Shown in pieces: positions 50,138 through 59,939 of a stretch of 64,000 bases of DNA; position 1 is the stretch's first letter; every line of letters starts with the position of its first letter. Origin of the DNA: Pirellulaceae bacterium (GTDB lineage Bacteria; Planctomycetota; Planctomycetia; Pirellulales; Pirellulaceae); contig JAQWSU010000016.1 of assembly GCA_029243025.1 (NCBI GenBank), positions 62,001 through 126,000 of the forward strand, given 5' to 3'. The notes beneath the pieces are model-generated. The model saw nothing but the letters and a program-made list of their open reading frames with translations. It did no database searches and was not told the DNA's origin. A program made the translations under genes and the position numbers.

Positions 50138-52408
50138 ATGGGCGTAATCATGAATTGGTCGATCCGCTGGATTCTTAGCTTTTTGGTTTGTCTTCCCGCA
50201 GCCGCGATCGGCGCGAACGAAAATTTTTCGCCGCAGACCTATTCCATCTCGCCAACTCCGGATATTCAGTATCGCTTACAAGATCGCCTAATTCAGGCAG
50301 TGCCCGGCGACGTAATCCAGTTGGAAGCAGGAAGATATGAATTGAATCGGCAACTGGATGTTGTGTCTGACAACATCACAATCCGAGGCCGCGGGTCGGA
50401 CGAGACAGTTCTTTCTTTCAAGAACCAATATGTAGGTGGGCAAGGAATTGAAGCCAAAGGCGACAATCTGCTTCTAGAAGGTTTTGCGGTCGAAGACACC
50501 GCCGGCAACGCCATCAAGGTGTTGGGAGTCACAAACGTCACCTTTCGCGACATCCGCACAGAATGGACAGGCAAAGCCAGTCCATCGAATGGCGCTTACG
50601 GGATCTACCCGGTTCAATGCGAGAATGTGCTGATCGAGCAATGTTCGGCGATCGGTGCTTCGGACGCAGGTCTTTATGTGGGCCAATGCAAAAAGGTCGT
50701 CGTCAGGAATTCACGTGCAGAGCGAAACGTGGCTGGTATCGAGATCGAGAATACGGTTGGCGCGGATGTATACGACAATCTTGCGACCAATAATGCGGGG
50801 GGCATTTTGGTCTTTGACCTACCAGGCTTGCCGGTAAAGGCAGGCGGTAAGGTGCGAGTGTTCCGTAACCAAGTTGTGAAAAACAATCACGAAAACTTTG
50901 CAGCAGCGGGCAACATGGTGGCTACGGTCCCCTCGGGCACCGGCATCATGATCATGGTCACGGATGATGTGGAGGTTTTCGAGAATGAAATCATCGGCAA
51001 TCAAACGACAAGTGTTTCGGTGGTGAGTTTTCTGATCACGGAAAAGAAGTTTGATGCGACGGACTTCGATCCGATTCCAGAATCGATTTCGATCCACGAC
51101 AATCGCATTCGTGATGGCGGACAGAACCCGCAAGGTACAATTCGCGCGGCGCTGGCTCCAGTGTTTGGCAATCGATTTCCGGACATTCTTTTCGATGGCG
51201 TCGTCCCACCGACCAATGCATCGGGGAAGGCGAAGCTCCGAGTTCAAGACAATGGGACGGCGACTTACGCAAACTTCAATCTTCCCATGCTCACCGCCAC
51301 CAATCTACAAAATGGCAGCTACCAGGTGGACCGAACGCCACCCCTGGAAACGATCGCAGCACTCAAGCCTATCGAATTAGCGAAGCATCAGCCCGCGGAG
51401 GCCAGTGGAAATCTTGCGGTCCGTGTCTATCGCTCAGCTCCCGACAAGCTATCGGATTTTGGACTGTTTGTTGGCAACGGATCAACGCAGCAACCGGCCG
51501 CAGGTGTCGTTCCCTACGAGCTGATCACGCCGCTCTTTTCTGATTACACGTCCAAGCATCGGTTCATTCGCATTCCAGCGGACCGTCAAATCGATTTCGA
51601 AGCCCAAGGCCCCCTCGATTTCCCGGTGGGAACGGTGATTGCCAAGACTTTTGCCTACCCACACGACATGACCGACCCCTCCAAGGGCGAGCGTTTGCTG
51701 GAAACCCGCATCGAAGAGCGACGTAAAGAGGGCTGGTTTGGTTATTCTTACGTTTGGAACGACGAACAAACAGATGCGACGTTGGCACTCGGCGGGAATG
51801 AAATCAACGTCAGCTGGATCCATACGAACGGTGAAAAACGAGCGAATCGTTACCAAGTCCCCAATGCCAATCAATGCATTTCCTGCCACACTCAGGCCGA
51901 TCAATTTCAACCGTTAGGGCCGACAGCTCGCAACCTAAATCGCGACTTTGCCTTCGCGCATGGCCATGAGAACCAACTCGGCTATCTGGATCGCATCGGT
52001 CAGCTCAAAGGCCTTCCAGAGCTCCAGCAAGTTGCCAAAGTCGCAAGCTTCGAACAGGCCGAGAGCGGAACCGTGAACGAACGTGCCCGAACTTGGCTGG
52101 ATGTGAATTGCGCACACTGTCACAATCCTGATGGAAGTGCCCGAACATCCGGGCTCGACCTTCGTCTCGACCAAACCCACCCGACGAAATTCGGAGTATG
52201 GAAAACGCCCGTTGCTGCCGGGCATGGTTCAGGTGGACATGATTATGATATCGTTCCCGGGAAGGCCGACAAATCAATCCTGATCTTTCGCTTGGAATCG
52301 GATGACCCAAGTATCATGATGCCCAACGTGGCTCGCAACATCGTCCCCGTGGAAGCCGTTGCCCTGATTCGCGAATGGATCAATCAAATGGACTCCCATG
52401 AAAAGTAG
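50138..52408 (+). CDS. Parallel beta-helix protein fused to a dihaem c-type cytochrome
   Basis: A 756-residue exported protein. A signal peptide (MNWSIRWILSFLVCLPAAA, from ATG 50150 or 50138) is followed by a right-handed beta-helix (about 45-370, with repeats such as NITIRGRGSDETVLSFK and CENVLIEQCSAIGASDAGLY). Residues about 410-750 form a cytochrome region with haem motifs CISCH at 580 and CAHCH at 658. In Shewanella-like bacteria these are two adjacent genes (the SO2929 and SO2930 families); here they are one chain. A role in periplasmic oxidation of a polymer or lipid is suggested by the pairing but unproven. The Cys and His residues of both haems are intact. Confidence 0.85.
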   Translation: MGVIMNWSIRWILSFLVCLPAAAIGANENFSPQTYSISPTPDIQYRLQDRLIQAVPGDVIQLEAGRYELNRQLDVVSDNITIRGRGSDETVLSFKNQYVGGQGIEAKGDNLLLEGFAVEDTAGNAIKVLGVTNVTFRDIRTEWTGKASPSNGAYGIYPVQCENVLIEQCSAIGASDAGLYVGQCKKVVVRNSRAERNVAGIEIENTVGADVYDNLATNNAGGILVFDLPGLPVKAGGKVRVFRNQVVKNNHENFAAAGNMVATVPSGTGIMIMVTDDVEVFENEIIGNQTTSVSVVSFLITEKKFDATDFDPIPESISIHDNRIRDGGQNPQGTIRAALAPVFGNRFPDILFDGVVPPTNASGKAKLRVQDNGTATYANFNLPMLTATNLQNGSYQVDRTPPLETIAALKPIELAKHQPAEASGNLAVRVYRSAPDKLSDFGLFVGNGSTQQPAAGVVPYELITPLFSDYTSKHRFIRIPADRQIDFEAQGPLDFPVGTVIAKTFAYPHDMTDPSKGERLLETRIEERRKEGWFGYSYVWNDEQTDATLALGGNEINVSWIHTNGEKRANRYQVPNANQCISCHTQADQFQPLGPTARNLNRDFAFAHGHENQLGYLDRIGQLKGLPELQQVAKVASFEQAESGTVNERARTWLDVNCAHCHNPDGSARTSGLDLRLDQTHPTKFGVWKTPVAAGHGSGGHDYDIVPGKADKSILIFRLESDDPSIMMPNVARNIVPVEAVALIREWINQMDSHEK

Positions 52409-52429
52409 CACGTTTTCCGAAGACAGGCG

Positions 52430-54634
52430 TCACTCCTGCCCCGGATGATAACTTTTCACCGTGTGTGCTTTGACCTCGTCGTCGTAAAACCAAGCATCTT
52501 TGAATTTCCCTTGAGAATACAGGCGTGCTTGATCGAAATAGTGGGGTGACTCTGGATCCCCGCTGACCCCATATTGCAACACGCTCTTACTCTTCACTCG
52601 ATTCGAGAATTCGTAGACTGCGGCAAAGGAATTGCCAGCCACTCCATAACGATTTTTTCGGAGGGGTGGAGCTGGGGGCGTGTAATAAACATTGAAGGCA
52701 ATGCCCAGTGGACCTTCGGCACCAGGACTAGGCAGACTCGGCAAATCGTCGCGAAATTTCCTGCCCGCCGCTCCCAAGTCACCAGCCTGGGGAACCCGCT
52801 GCATCCGATTCACATCCCCCCATTTGATTTTCCAATCACCATACAATTCTTGCAACGAGCCAGCGGCAGCAACCAGTGCTCGAAACTTGTTGCTTGGATT
52901 ACTGACAAATTCCGCACGCAACGTCTCACTGGGTCGAGTCTGACCATACATCGCTCCATACCAGGCAACACAGAGCGTCGTTCGTGTACAATCAACATCA
53001 GAGCGGCAGTCCCAATCTAACAAATGGGTCAAAAAGGGCTGTACCGCTTCGGCAAGCTTCGGATCTTGCGTCTTAAGTTGCTCGTGCGCCAACTTCATTT
53101 TGGGCAATTCATTCAGGGGCCAATACAAGGTGGTGTCGAATGCCAATTCTTGCCATTGATCAAAATCGACTTCTTTCGCCTCACGTAAAAGCTTGCGAGA
53201 TATCTTTGCTCGCCGTTTGTCATCATATTTCTCTTCGACCATGTAGGCTGGGTAATCGTCGACAAACGGATTTCCGTAATCGGTCGTCGTGAACGGCGTC
53301 GAGTTGCAATTCTGCACGTAGCCGGTGGGTGGATTCAAAACTTGCGGTAAATCATCCAGAGGATGAATGCCCTTCCATTCCGTACGCGGATCGGATCCAT
53401 CGACTGGCTGAGTCCAATCAAAGTTAGGATCACGGACGGGAATGGAGCCGTTGTAGATGTAAAAGATATTTCCTTCGCGGTCTGCGTAGGCCGCATTGAA
53501 CATCGGTAGCAGCTGGAGACGATTGGCAGCTAACCATTCCTCAAGCGTGGTGGCTTTGGCCATTTGAAGCCCCTGACTCAATCGAGTGCCTTCAAAAAGA
53601 GCCGCTATTTTCACCGACAGTCGATGCGTCTCATCCTCAACAGCCACGCACGGACCATGGTGTGTTTTCAGAAACGTGTACTCTCGCTGCTCGAGACCCG
53701 CCTCTGTCTTGACATGAATCACATCCTTCCAGGTAGTCGCTTCGCGATATCCATCGCCATAGCGATACTTTAATGGCTCCCCCTCGAGATCAAAGGTCTC
53801 GCGGTAAACATCGGCAATATCCGGTTCATTCACCGTGTATGCCCAACCTAAATGCTCGTTGTGCCCCAAGGTCGGAAAAGGCGAACCAAAGAAACAACCT
53901 CCGCTAACATTCAAACCTTGCTCGCTCTTGACATGAGCCTCATAAAACTGACCTGGACCATAGAAAGGCTGATGTGGATTCACGAACAACATCGCCGTTT
54001 GATCTTTCGTCTTTGACGGTCCAATGGCCCATTGATTGGATCCGATCAACGAGCTTTCTAATTTTCCCTGTCGCGGCGCACTGGGTCGTGGCGCGTGAGA
54101 CTTTCCGTAGACAAAGCTGAGCATGATGAAGCGATCAAATGCGATCAAATGCCAAGGCTGATAATGATCGATCAACCGCGGCTTGATTTCAGGATGCTGA
54201 CTTAAATAAAAATTAATTCCATCGGTAAAGCCAACACAAATCGCCTTCATCTCATCGTCCAATTGCTCGTAAGCTCGACGAGAACGCGAATCAATTTCAA
54301 AGGTACGATGGAGGATATCGTTCGCCAAACCACGTTCACCCTGAATTTCAGCATATCGCCCCAGACTCTGAATGAACGTATCCTCGAGCTGCCACAAATT
54401 GTCCTCGCACTGCACGTATCCCATGCCAAACGCAACCGTTGCATCGGTCGGACCATAAACATGGGGCACCCCCCATTCATCACGATGGATGGTGACCTGC
54501 TGGGCCATTTCTTCCGCCGATGGATTCGCAGAAGCGGGACTCAAGCAGAGAAAATTGGCTGTGAACAGCAGGAGAAAAAACAAAATCCTCCGATGTTGAC
54601 AAAGTCGCAGAAAAACCGGGAAGCAATTCAACAT
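52430..54634 (-). CDS. Penicillin acylase family N-terminal-nucleophile hydrolase
   Basis: A 734-residue exported precursor. A signal peptide (about 15-37) is followed by the small-chain region (VTIHRDEWGVPHVYG) and a linker that is removed on maturation. GSNQWAIGP contains the Ser that becomes the N-terminal nucleophile (about residue 198) after cleavage of the Gly-Ser bond. The large chain carries GWAYTVNEPDIADVY and the conserved Asn further on. Relatives hydrolyse amides such as penicillins, acyl-homoserine lactones or peptidoglycan-like amides; the real substrate is unknown. The gene is convergent with the beta-helix cytochrome gene, 21 bases apart. Confidence 0.88.
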   Translation of the reverse strand: MLNCFPVFLRLCQHRRILFFLLLFTANFLCLSPASANPSAEEMAQQVTIHRDEWGVPHVYGPTDATVAFGMGYVQCEDNLWQLEDTFIQSLGRYAEIQGERGLANDILHRTFEIDSRSRRAYEQLDDEMKAICVGFTDGINFYLSQHPEIKPRLIDHYQPWHLIAFDRFIMLSFVYGKSHAPRPSAPRQGKLESSLIGSNQWAIGPSKTKDQTAMLFVNPHQPFYGPGQFYEAHVKSEQGLNVSGGCFFGSPFPTLGHNEHLGWAYTVNEPDIADVYRETFDLEGEPLKYRYGDGYREATTWKDVIHVKTEAGLEQREYTFLKTHHGPCVAVEDETHRLSVKIAALFEGTRLSQGLQMAKATTLEEWLAANRLQLLPMFNAAYADREGNIFYIYNGSIPVRDPNFDWTQPVDGSDPRTEWKGIHPLDDLPQVLNPPTGYVQNCNSTPFTTTDYGNPFVDDYPAYMVEEKYDDKRRAKISRKLLREAKEVDFDQWQELAFDTTLYWPLNELPKMKLAHEQLKTQDPKLAEAVQPFLTHLLDWDCRSDVDCTRTTLCVAWYGAMYGQTRPSETLRAEFVSNPSNKFRALVAAAGSLQELYGDWKIKWGDVNRMQRVPQAGDLGAAGRKFRDDLPSLPSPGAEGPLGIAFNVYYTPPAPPLRKNRYGVAGNSFAAVYEFSNRVKSKSVLQYGVSGDPESPHYFDQARLYSQGKFKDAWFYDDEVKAHTVKSYHPGQE

Positions 54635-54753
54635 CGTTTAACACTTTCTGAGCGTGACGCCCCACTGGCAACGAAAAAGTCATCCTCTGTTATACTCCGG
54701 TAAAGCCGATGAACAAACTCAAAGCACGTTCCCCCAGGTTGAACTGAAATTCA

Positions 54754-56553
54754 ATGTTAATTCAAGCAAAGACGAGATTTTTTCACGGGTTTTCCTGCGG
54801 GTTTTTGGTAGCGATGAGTCTGATCGGGCTGTCCCGTGGCCAGGCGGCCGATCTTCAATCCCCCGCCGTACCCATCGGTGATTCGGTCGACACGTTACGA
54901 TTCAAAGACATTCGTTTTCTTGAGCGGGAGCTTTCCGAGTTTGGCAAACAAAAAGCTTATGTCATTATCTGCATCAATCGAACCTGCCCCTTGGTGCAAC
55001 GCTACCTCCCCAAGCTAAACCGGATGAGCAAGAAGTTCAGCGGTGCGGGTGTCCAATTCATCGGTTTGAATGTGAGTGAGGATTCAATTTCGGACATTGC
55101 CAATCACGCAATTGCCACGACTTGCGACTTCCCCTTTGTGAAAGATATCGACCACAATTGCGTTCGAGCACTCGGCGTTAAACGCACGCCCGAAGCAGTC
55201 GTTTTGGATGCGAATTTCCGTTTGTCGTACCGTGGTCGCATCGACAACCAGTACCGCATTGGCGGTGCTTTACCCAAACCATCATCCAACGATCTGGAGT
55301 CGGCAATTTCTGCTGTTGTGGCAGGTGATCCGGTCGCGGTTTCCGAAACGCCCGTCGATGGTTGTTTGATCACCGTCTCCCCCGTTGCCGAGTTAAAGGA
55401 TCAGCTTAATTTCACTGACGATGTGGCAACTCTGATGCATCAACACTGCGTTGAGTGCCATCGCACAGGCAGCGAAGCCCCATTTGCTTTAACGAACTAC
55501 GAAGATGTAGCGGCGCATGGCGAAATGATCGCAGAAGTTGTTCGTGACCGCCGGATGCCTCCCTGGTACGCCAGCTCAGAAGACAAGCATTTCATCAATC
55601 ATCGTGGCCTGTCTCGCGACGAACGAGAAACGATTCTTCAATGGGTCAAGGAAGGGATGCAGCGTGGTGAGGCGAAAGAATTTGACGAACCGGCCCCAAT
55701 TCAGACGTGGTCGCTCGGCAAGCCAGACAAGATTATTCGTGCGGCCGAATCGCACAACATACCGACCGATGGTTATGTTCCCTACAAATACAGCCTGCTG
55801 CCCTATGTCTTTCTCCATGACACCTGGCTTGATGCGATCCAGATTGTATCCGACAACCCGCGCGTGCTACATCACTGCAATCTGTTAGCCATTCCGCTCG
55901 GCAAGAAACTGAGCGACGCTTACTTCATCACAGGCAAGGTTCCGGGGAGTCAACCATTAACGATTGACTCGGAAGTTGGAATTCTCATTCCTCGCGGCAC
56001 GGCCCTCGCCTTGCAAATCCACTACACCACAACTGGCCAACCGGAAAAATGTCGAATCTCCCTGGGGTTAAATTACGCGGGTGGGCTGATCAACAAACAG
56101 TTCCGCCACCTGCTGGTAAAGAACACGACCTTTTCCATTCCCCCCGGCGATGGAAATCATCGTGTCTCGAAGTCCGAAACTCTTGACACCCAAACCACGG
56201 GCCTCGGACTCTTTACTCACATGCATTTACGGGGTAAGGATATGATCTTCTTGGCCCATTATCCTGACGGCAGCTCAGAACGACTGCTCACCATTCCTAA
56301 TTACAACTTTGATTGGCAAATGGGATATCGCTGGACACCGAACAGTCGACAATTTCCTGCCAACACACGCTTTGAATGCATTGCGCACTTCGACAACTCG
56401 GAGTTTAACCCCTTTAATCCAGATGCTGAGGCAACGGTCATTGAAGGTCAGCAGACCTATCATGAAATGATGTATGGCTTCTACTTTTACACGCGAGACA
56501 ACGAGCAGCTCAACCTGCAAATAAACCCCAAGAACGGCCGTGTGATCCGCTAG
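54754..56553 (+). CDS. Redoxin-cytochrome-copper monooxygenase fusion
   Basis: A 599-residue exported protein with three modules. After a signal peptide (10-31), residues 40-195 form a thioredoxin-like/AhpC-TSA domain with CINRTC (C73, C78). A haem-c motif CVECH is at 232-236, in a short cytochrome domain with AHGEMIAEVVRDRRMPPWYA. Residues 320-599 resemble the peptidylglycine/dopamine monooxygenase core: PRVLHHCNLL (Cu His pair), ALQIHYTTTG, THMHLRGKDM (C-domain His pair) and a late Met. Such enzymes hydroxylate C-H bonds with copper and ascorbate; electron supply from the other modules is inference. The start is ATG at 54754. Confidence 0.8.
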   Translation: MLIQAKTRFFHGFSCGFLVAMSLIGLSRGQAADLQSPAVPIGDSVDTLRFKDIRFLERELSEFGKQKAYVIICINRTCPLVQRYLPKLNRMSKKFSGAGVQFIGLNVSEDSISDIANHAIATTCDFPFVKDIDHNCVRALGVKRTPEAVVLDANFRLSYRGRIDNQYRIGGALPKPSSNDLESAISAVVAGDPVAVSETPVDGCLITVSPVAELKDQLNFTDDVATLMHQHCVECHRTGSEAPFALTNYEDVAAHGEMIAEVVRDRRMPPWYASSEDKHFINHRGLSRDERETILQWVKEGMQRGEAKEFDEPAPIQTWSLGKPDKIIRAAESHNIPTDGYVPYKYSLLPYVFLHDTWLDAIQIVSDNPRVLHHCNLLAIPLGKKLSDAYFITGKVPGSQPLTIDSEVGILIPRGTALALQIHYTTTGQPEKCRISLGLNYAGGLINKQFRHLLVKNTTFSIPPGDGNHRVSKSETLDTQTTGLGLFTHMHLRGKDMIFLAHYPDGSSERLLTIPNYNFDWQMGYRWTPNSRQFPANTRFECIAHFDNSEFNPFNPDAEATVIEGQQTYHEMMYGFYFYTRDNEQLNLQINPKNGRVIR

Positions 56554-56617
56554 GTCTCGCCACGTAACCTTCATTGCCCCTAGAGACCGCAATGCCTCCC
56601 CAGAAAAGTCGAAACCG

Positions 56618-58306
56618 ATGTCCGATACGACCATTGCAGTTGCTCAACAAAAGACTTCTGATCAAACCACGGTAGATACTGCGGTCGCGGAACTTTGTGA
56701 GTCATCCCCACGTCTCACCCGCTGCTCACTCGAAAATCGCATTCAACTTGCGCATGAATGCATCCGAGGCGTCGAGTCAGTCGCAACGGAATGGGTCGAA
56801 TCGGCCTGCCTTGCAAAAGGTATTCCCCACGACAGTCCCGCTCGGTCCGAAGAAATCACGACCGGTCCCGTCTCCGTGCTCCGCTATTTACGACTTTTCA
56901 TCGATTCGCTCCAAGCGATTCAACGCGTCGGACAACCTCAGTTACCCGGTCCCACGCGGGAAGAACAGGGGCAGACGATTGTGCCCATCTTTCCGACCCA
57001 AAGCCTGTATGATCGGCTGCTCTTCAATCCAATGAAAGCGGAAACATGGCTTGAACCTTCCGTCTCACCGGATCAGATCTTTGGCGACAACATCTCAATC
57101 GTTTCCGGCGAAAGTAGTACGAAAGGACAAGTCTGCGTGGTACTCGGCGCAGGAAATGTATCCGCGATTCCGGCCACGGACGCATTGACCAAAATACTGC
57201 AGGACAACTGCGTCGTGTTGCTCAAGATGAACCCGGTCAACGCCTATCTAGGCACAATTTTTGAGCGATCGCTTGCCGCGTTGATCAAGGCTGGCTTTCT
57301 CCGCATTATTTACGGTGCTGCTGAAACGGGTCGCTACGCCGTTGGCCACGACCGGGTCGATGAGGTTCACATTACCGGATCGATTGATACGCATGACGCG
57401 ATTGTCTGGGGACCGCGCGAGAGCCAAGCCCAGCGCAAAGCGGCCAACCAACGTGTTTTGGAAAAACGCGTCACGAGCGAATTGGGAAATGTCAGCCCTT
57501 GGATTATCACGCCGGGCAATTACTCCGACGCCCAGCTTCGTTTCCAGGCTGAAAACATTACAGCATCCATCACAAACAATGCCTCGTTCAATTGTATCGC
57601 GACCAAGCTACTCATCACCTGGGAACGCTGCCCACATCGAGCCAAATTACTGGAATTGATCGAAAATACGCTGCAAACCATTCCACCACGGGTCGCCTAT
57701 TATCCCGGTGCGATGGAACGGTTCACCCGGTTTGCAGAACAGACGCCCACCGACCACCATTTGCCGTGGACACTCCGGAAGAATATTTCGATCGAGTACG
57801 CGCCCCACCTGTTCAACGAAGAATCATTTGTCTGCGTCTGCGGCGAAGTAAGAATTGATGCCGAATCCCCGGAACAGTTCGTCCAACGAGCCGCTGAATT
57901 TGCCAATGACCGAATCTGGGGCACACTGGCTGCGGCCATCACGGTTGCGCCCAACTTGAAGAATTCAGCGACAATTCACGAGGCAATTCGCAAGCTTCAT
58001 TATGGAACGGTGGGGGTGAATCAATGGCCAGCCGTGTCGTACGCGCTGATGTCGCCTCCCTGGGGTGGATATCCTGGCTCCACGCTCACGGATGTCGAGA
58101 GCGGAATCGGCTGGGTCCACAATACCTACCTGTTAGACCGACCACAAAAGACGGTCCTCGTCTGCCCCCTCACGATGTCACCAAAACCCATGTGGTTTTC
58201 AACGCACCGTCGTCCGGAGGCAGTTGCTTGGAAGCTTTTCGACCTCTATTGCCAACCGAGATTATCTCGGCTACCTGGATTACTGCTTCAATCGTTGCGC
58301 GGATAA
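56618..58306 (+). CDS. Aldehyde dehydrogenase-fold protein
   Basis: A 562-residue protein with an ALDH Rossmann core: VCVVLGAGNVSAIPATDALT binds NAD(P), TSELGNVSP carries the general-base Glu, and NNASFNCIATK the catalytic Cys. It is longer than typical ALDHs (about 490), with an N-terminal helical extension and a C-terminal tail (TVLVCPLTMSPKPMWFS). The branch is not one I can name; it resembles the atypical acyl-CoA reductase/ALDH-like members. It follows the redoxin fusion by 64 bases in the same direction, so co-expression is possible. The substrate is an unknown aldehyde or acyl thioester. Confidence 0.8.
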   Translation: MSDTTIAVAQQKTSDQTTVDTAVAELCESSPRLTRCSLENRIQLAHECIRGVESVATEWVESACLAKGIPHDSPARSEEITTGPVSVLRYLRLFIDSLQAIQRVGQPQLPGPTREEQGQTIVPIFPTQSLYDRLLFNPMKAETWLEPSVSPDQIFGDNISIVSGESSTKGQVCVVLGAGNVSAIPATDALTKILQDNCVVLLKMNPVNAYLGTIFERSLAALIKAGFLRIIYGAAETGRYAVGHDRVDEVHITGSIDTHDAIVWGPRESQAQRKAANQRVLEKRVTSELGNVSPWIITPGNYSDAQLRFQAENITASITNNASFNCIATKLLITWERCPHRAKLLELIENTLQTIPPRVAYYPGAMERFTRFAEQTPTDHHLPWTLRKNISIEYAPHLFNEESFVCVCGEVRIDAESPEQFVQRAAEFANDRIWGTLAAAITVAPNLKNSATIHEAIRKLHYGTVGVNQWPAVSYALMSPPWGGYPGSTLTDVESGIGWVHNTYLLDRPQKTVLVCPLTMSPKPMWFSTHRRPEAVAWKLFDLYCQPRLSRLPGLLLQSLRG

Positions 58307-58407
58307 GTCTGGTCGACGACAATCAGAAACTGCGTTAGGTTATGAAGTATGGATGGCTAAAACACCGCAAAGGCGGATAACTAATCGAATAAAGGAGTTC
58401 CTTGGCG

Positions 58408-59169
58408 ATGGCGAGACAGCAACTTTTCTACGACAGCGTGATTCCACTCACGGTAAAGAAACACAAAGATCTTTCGATCGAACGTGTAAACTATGAGTTT
58501 ACGCGCGAAGTCAATTCGGTCCCTCTGACCGCTGTCGAAATCCCCCGAGCTTCGCGCGAATTCACCATCGTCTTCGCCGGAAGCGACGAGATTGTTCCGG
58601 TCGTCGTGTTGGGTATCGAAGATAAACAAAACATCTATTTGACCGATGACGGGAAATGGTCTGCCAATTATGTTCCCGCCTTTGTCCGCCGCTACCCGTT
58701 TGTTTTTTGGCAAGGCGAAGATAAGACAAAGTACACGCTTTGCGTCGATGAAAAATGGGAAGGCTGCAACACAGAAGGACGTGGCGATCGATTGTTTCAG
58801 GATGACGAAGAACGCTCCCCCTACCTGACCAAAATGCTAGGATTCCTGGAAGAATATCAGCTTCAACATCAGCGAACGCGAGCCTACTGTCAGCGATTAA
58901 AAGAACTCGAAATTTTGGAGCCGATGCGCGTCGACTTTACGCTGGGCGGTGGTGAAAAACGCTCCCTGGGTGGATTCATGGCCGTCAGCCGTACGAAATT
59001 GAAGGAACTGCCCGCCGAAAAGTTGGCTGAGCTCGTGAAAACCGATGAACTGGAACTCACCTATGCTCATCTGACCTCAATGGATAACTTTTCGAATATG
59101 CTGGCAAAATCGCTGCAAACCAACGGAACTGCGGCCGAAGCGAGCCCAGCCGAAGAAACCGCCGAATAG
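58408..59169 (+). CDS. SapC-like protein
   Basis: A 253-residue protein of the SapC family (the family named after a Campylobacter surface-array protein gene). VPLTAVEIPRASREFTIVF, then NYVPAFVRRYPFVFW and YLTKMLGFLEEYQ are characteristic. ATG at 58408 is taken as start; AAAGGAG lies 11 bases before it but only four to five bases before an in-frame TTG at 58402, so the TTG cannot be excluded. There is no signal peptide. The last 30 residues are Glu/Ala-rich. The molecular role of the family is not settled. Confidence 0.83.
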   Translation: MARQQLFYDSVIPLTVKKHKDLSIERVNYEFTREVNSVPLTAVEIPRASREFTIVFAGSDEIVPVVVLGIEDKQNIYLTDDGKWSANYVPAFVRRYPFVFWQGEDKTKYTLCVDEKWEGCNTEGRGDRLFQDDEERSPYLTKMLGFLEEYQLQHQRTRAYCQRLKELEILEPMRVDFTLGGGEKRSLGGFMAVSRTKLKELPAEKLAELVKTDELELTYAHLTSMDNFSNMLAKSLQTNGTAAEASPAEETAE

Positions 59170-59648
59170 TCGATTGTCGAACGGTAGTGGCATCCGCCTC
59201 GTTCTGTCGGACCGCAAGAATCGCTTGGGCTGCATCGCGTTAGGACGCTTGAGCCGTCACGGCAGAAAAGCCGGGAAGCTTCGGTTCGTTATCACCGATG
59301 GTGACGAACCGAAGAGCGGGCTAACTTCGCGCCGGGAAGCGTGACAGGTCGGGGCAAATGGCCCTGAGTGGAATTCAGCTTGTTTTGGCAAGCGTGACCC
59401 GACCAAGGACGTGCGGACCAGCAGGCCGTCCGATCAAAATAGCTTCTGAACTGAGGCTTTCAACTCAGCTTCGCTGAGACCGTCACAAGCCCCATCGACC
59501 GCTTTCAGCAGCGATCCGATGAATCATTGAACCTGCTAGAAGCAATCTACAATCCGCCCCATCGCTAGCCGCAGCGAATCAGAGCGGCTAAAAAGGAGGC
59601 TGTTCACAGTTCCCCTTCAACCTTCCTTTTCGTTGGGAATTCAGATCG
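59170..59648. ncRNA. Hairpin-rich intergenic stretch, candidate structured RNA
   Basis: About 480 bases without a gene but with several perfect inverted repeats: ACGCTT near 59247 pairing with AAGCGT near 59338; CGGC-AGAAAA-GCCG at about 59260-59273; CTTCGGTTCGT (59279-59289) with ACGAACCGAAG (59304-59314) enclosing a second CACC/GGTG stem; GCTTG/CAAGC near 59380; and CTCAGC-TTC-GCTGAG near 59470. GCCGGGAAGC occurs twice (about 59270 and 59332). No SRP, RNase P, tmRNA or riboswitch signature was recognised. Strand and transcription are unknown. Confidence 0.35.
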
Positions 59649-59912
59649 ATGTCTGAAGAAAGAAATCAGCTGAACAATTTAGTGACGGAACTCAAGAAAC
59701 AACGGGACGAATTAGCGATTCAAATCGATTCGGGTAAAGCCGAAGTCAAAGAAGAGTGGGCCAAGATCACGGCACAACTCGATCAGCTATCCCAAGATTA
59801 CGAACCCATCAAAGATGCAGTCGGTGAATCTACCGAAGGCATTTTGAGTGCGTTCAAGGTCGTGGGTAAAGAGATTCAAAACGGTTTTCACCGCATTCGA
59901 AAAACGCTTTAA
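59649..59912 (+). CDS. Small coiled-coil protein
   Basis: An 87-residue protein, almost wholly helical and charged: MSEERNQLNNLVTELKKQ, then DELAIQIDSGKAEVKEEWAK and AQLDQLSQDYEPIKDAVGE show heptads typical of a dimeric coiled coil. No signal, no cofactor motif. It is 27 bases before the UbiB kinase gene in the same direction, so they probably share a transcript; partnership is inference. Similar small helical proteins are common and of unknown role. Confidence 0.65.
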   Translation: MSEERNQLNNLVTELKKQRDELAIQIDSGKAEVKEEWAKITAQLDQLSQDYEPIKDAVGESTEGILSAFKVVGKEIQNGFHRIRKTL

Positions 59913-59939
59913 TTCCCTCTCGAAGACAGGTGATACGGG

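Noticed and set aside
59170-59648. SRP RNA, RNase P RNA or cobalamin riboswitch
   Set aside because: The GCCGGGAAGC motif superficially resembles pieces of these, but none of their conserved cores is present.
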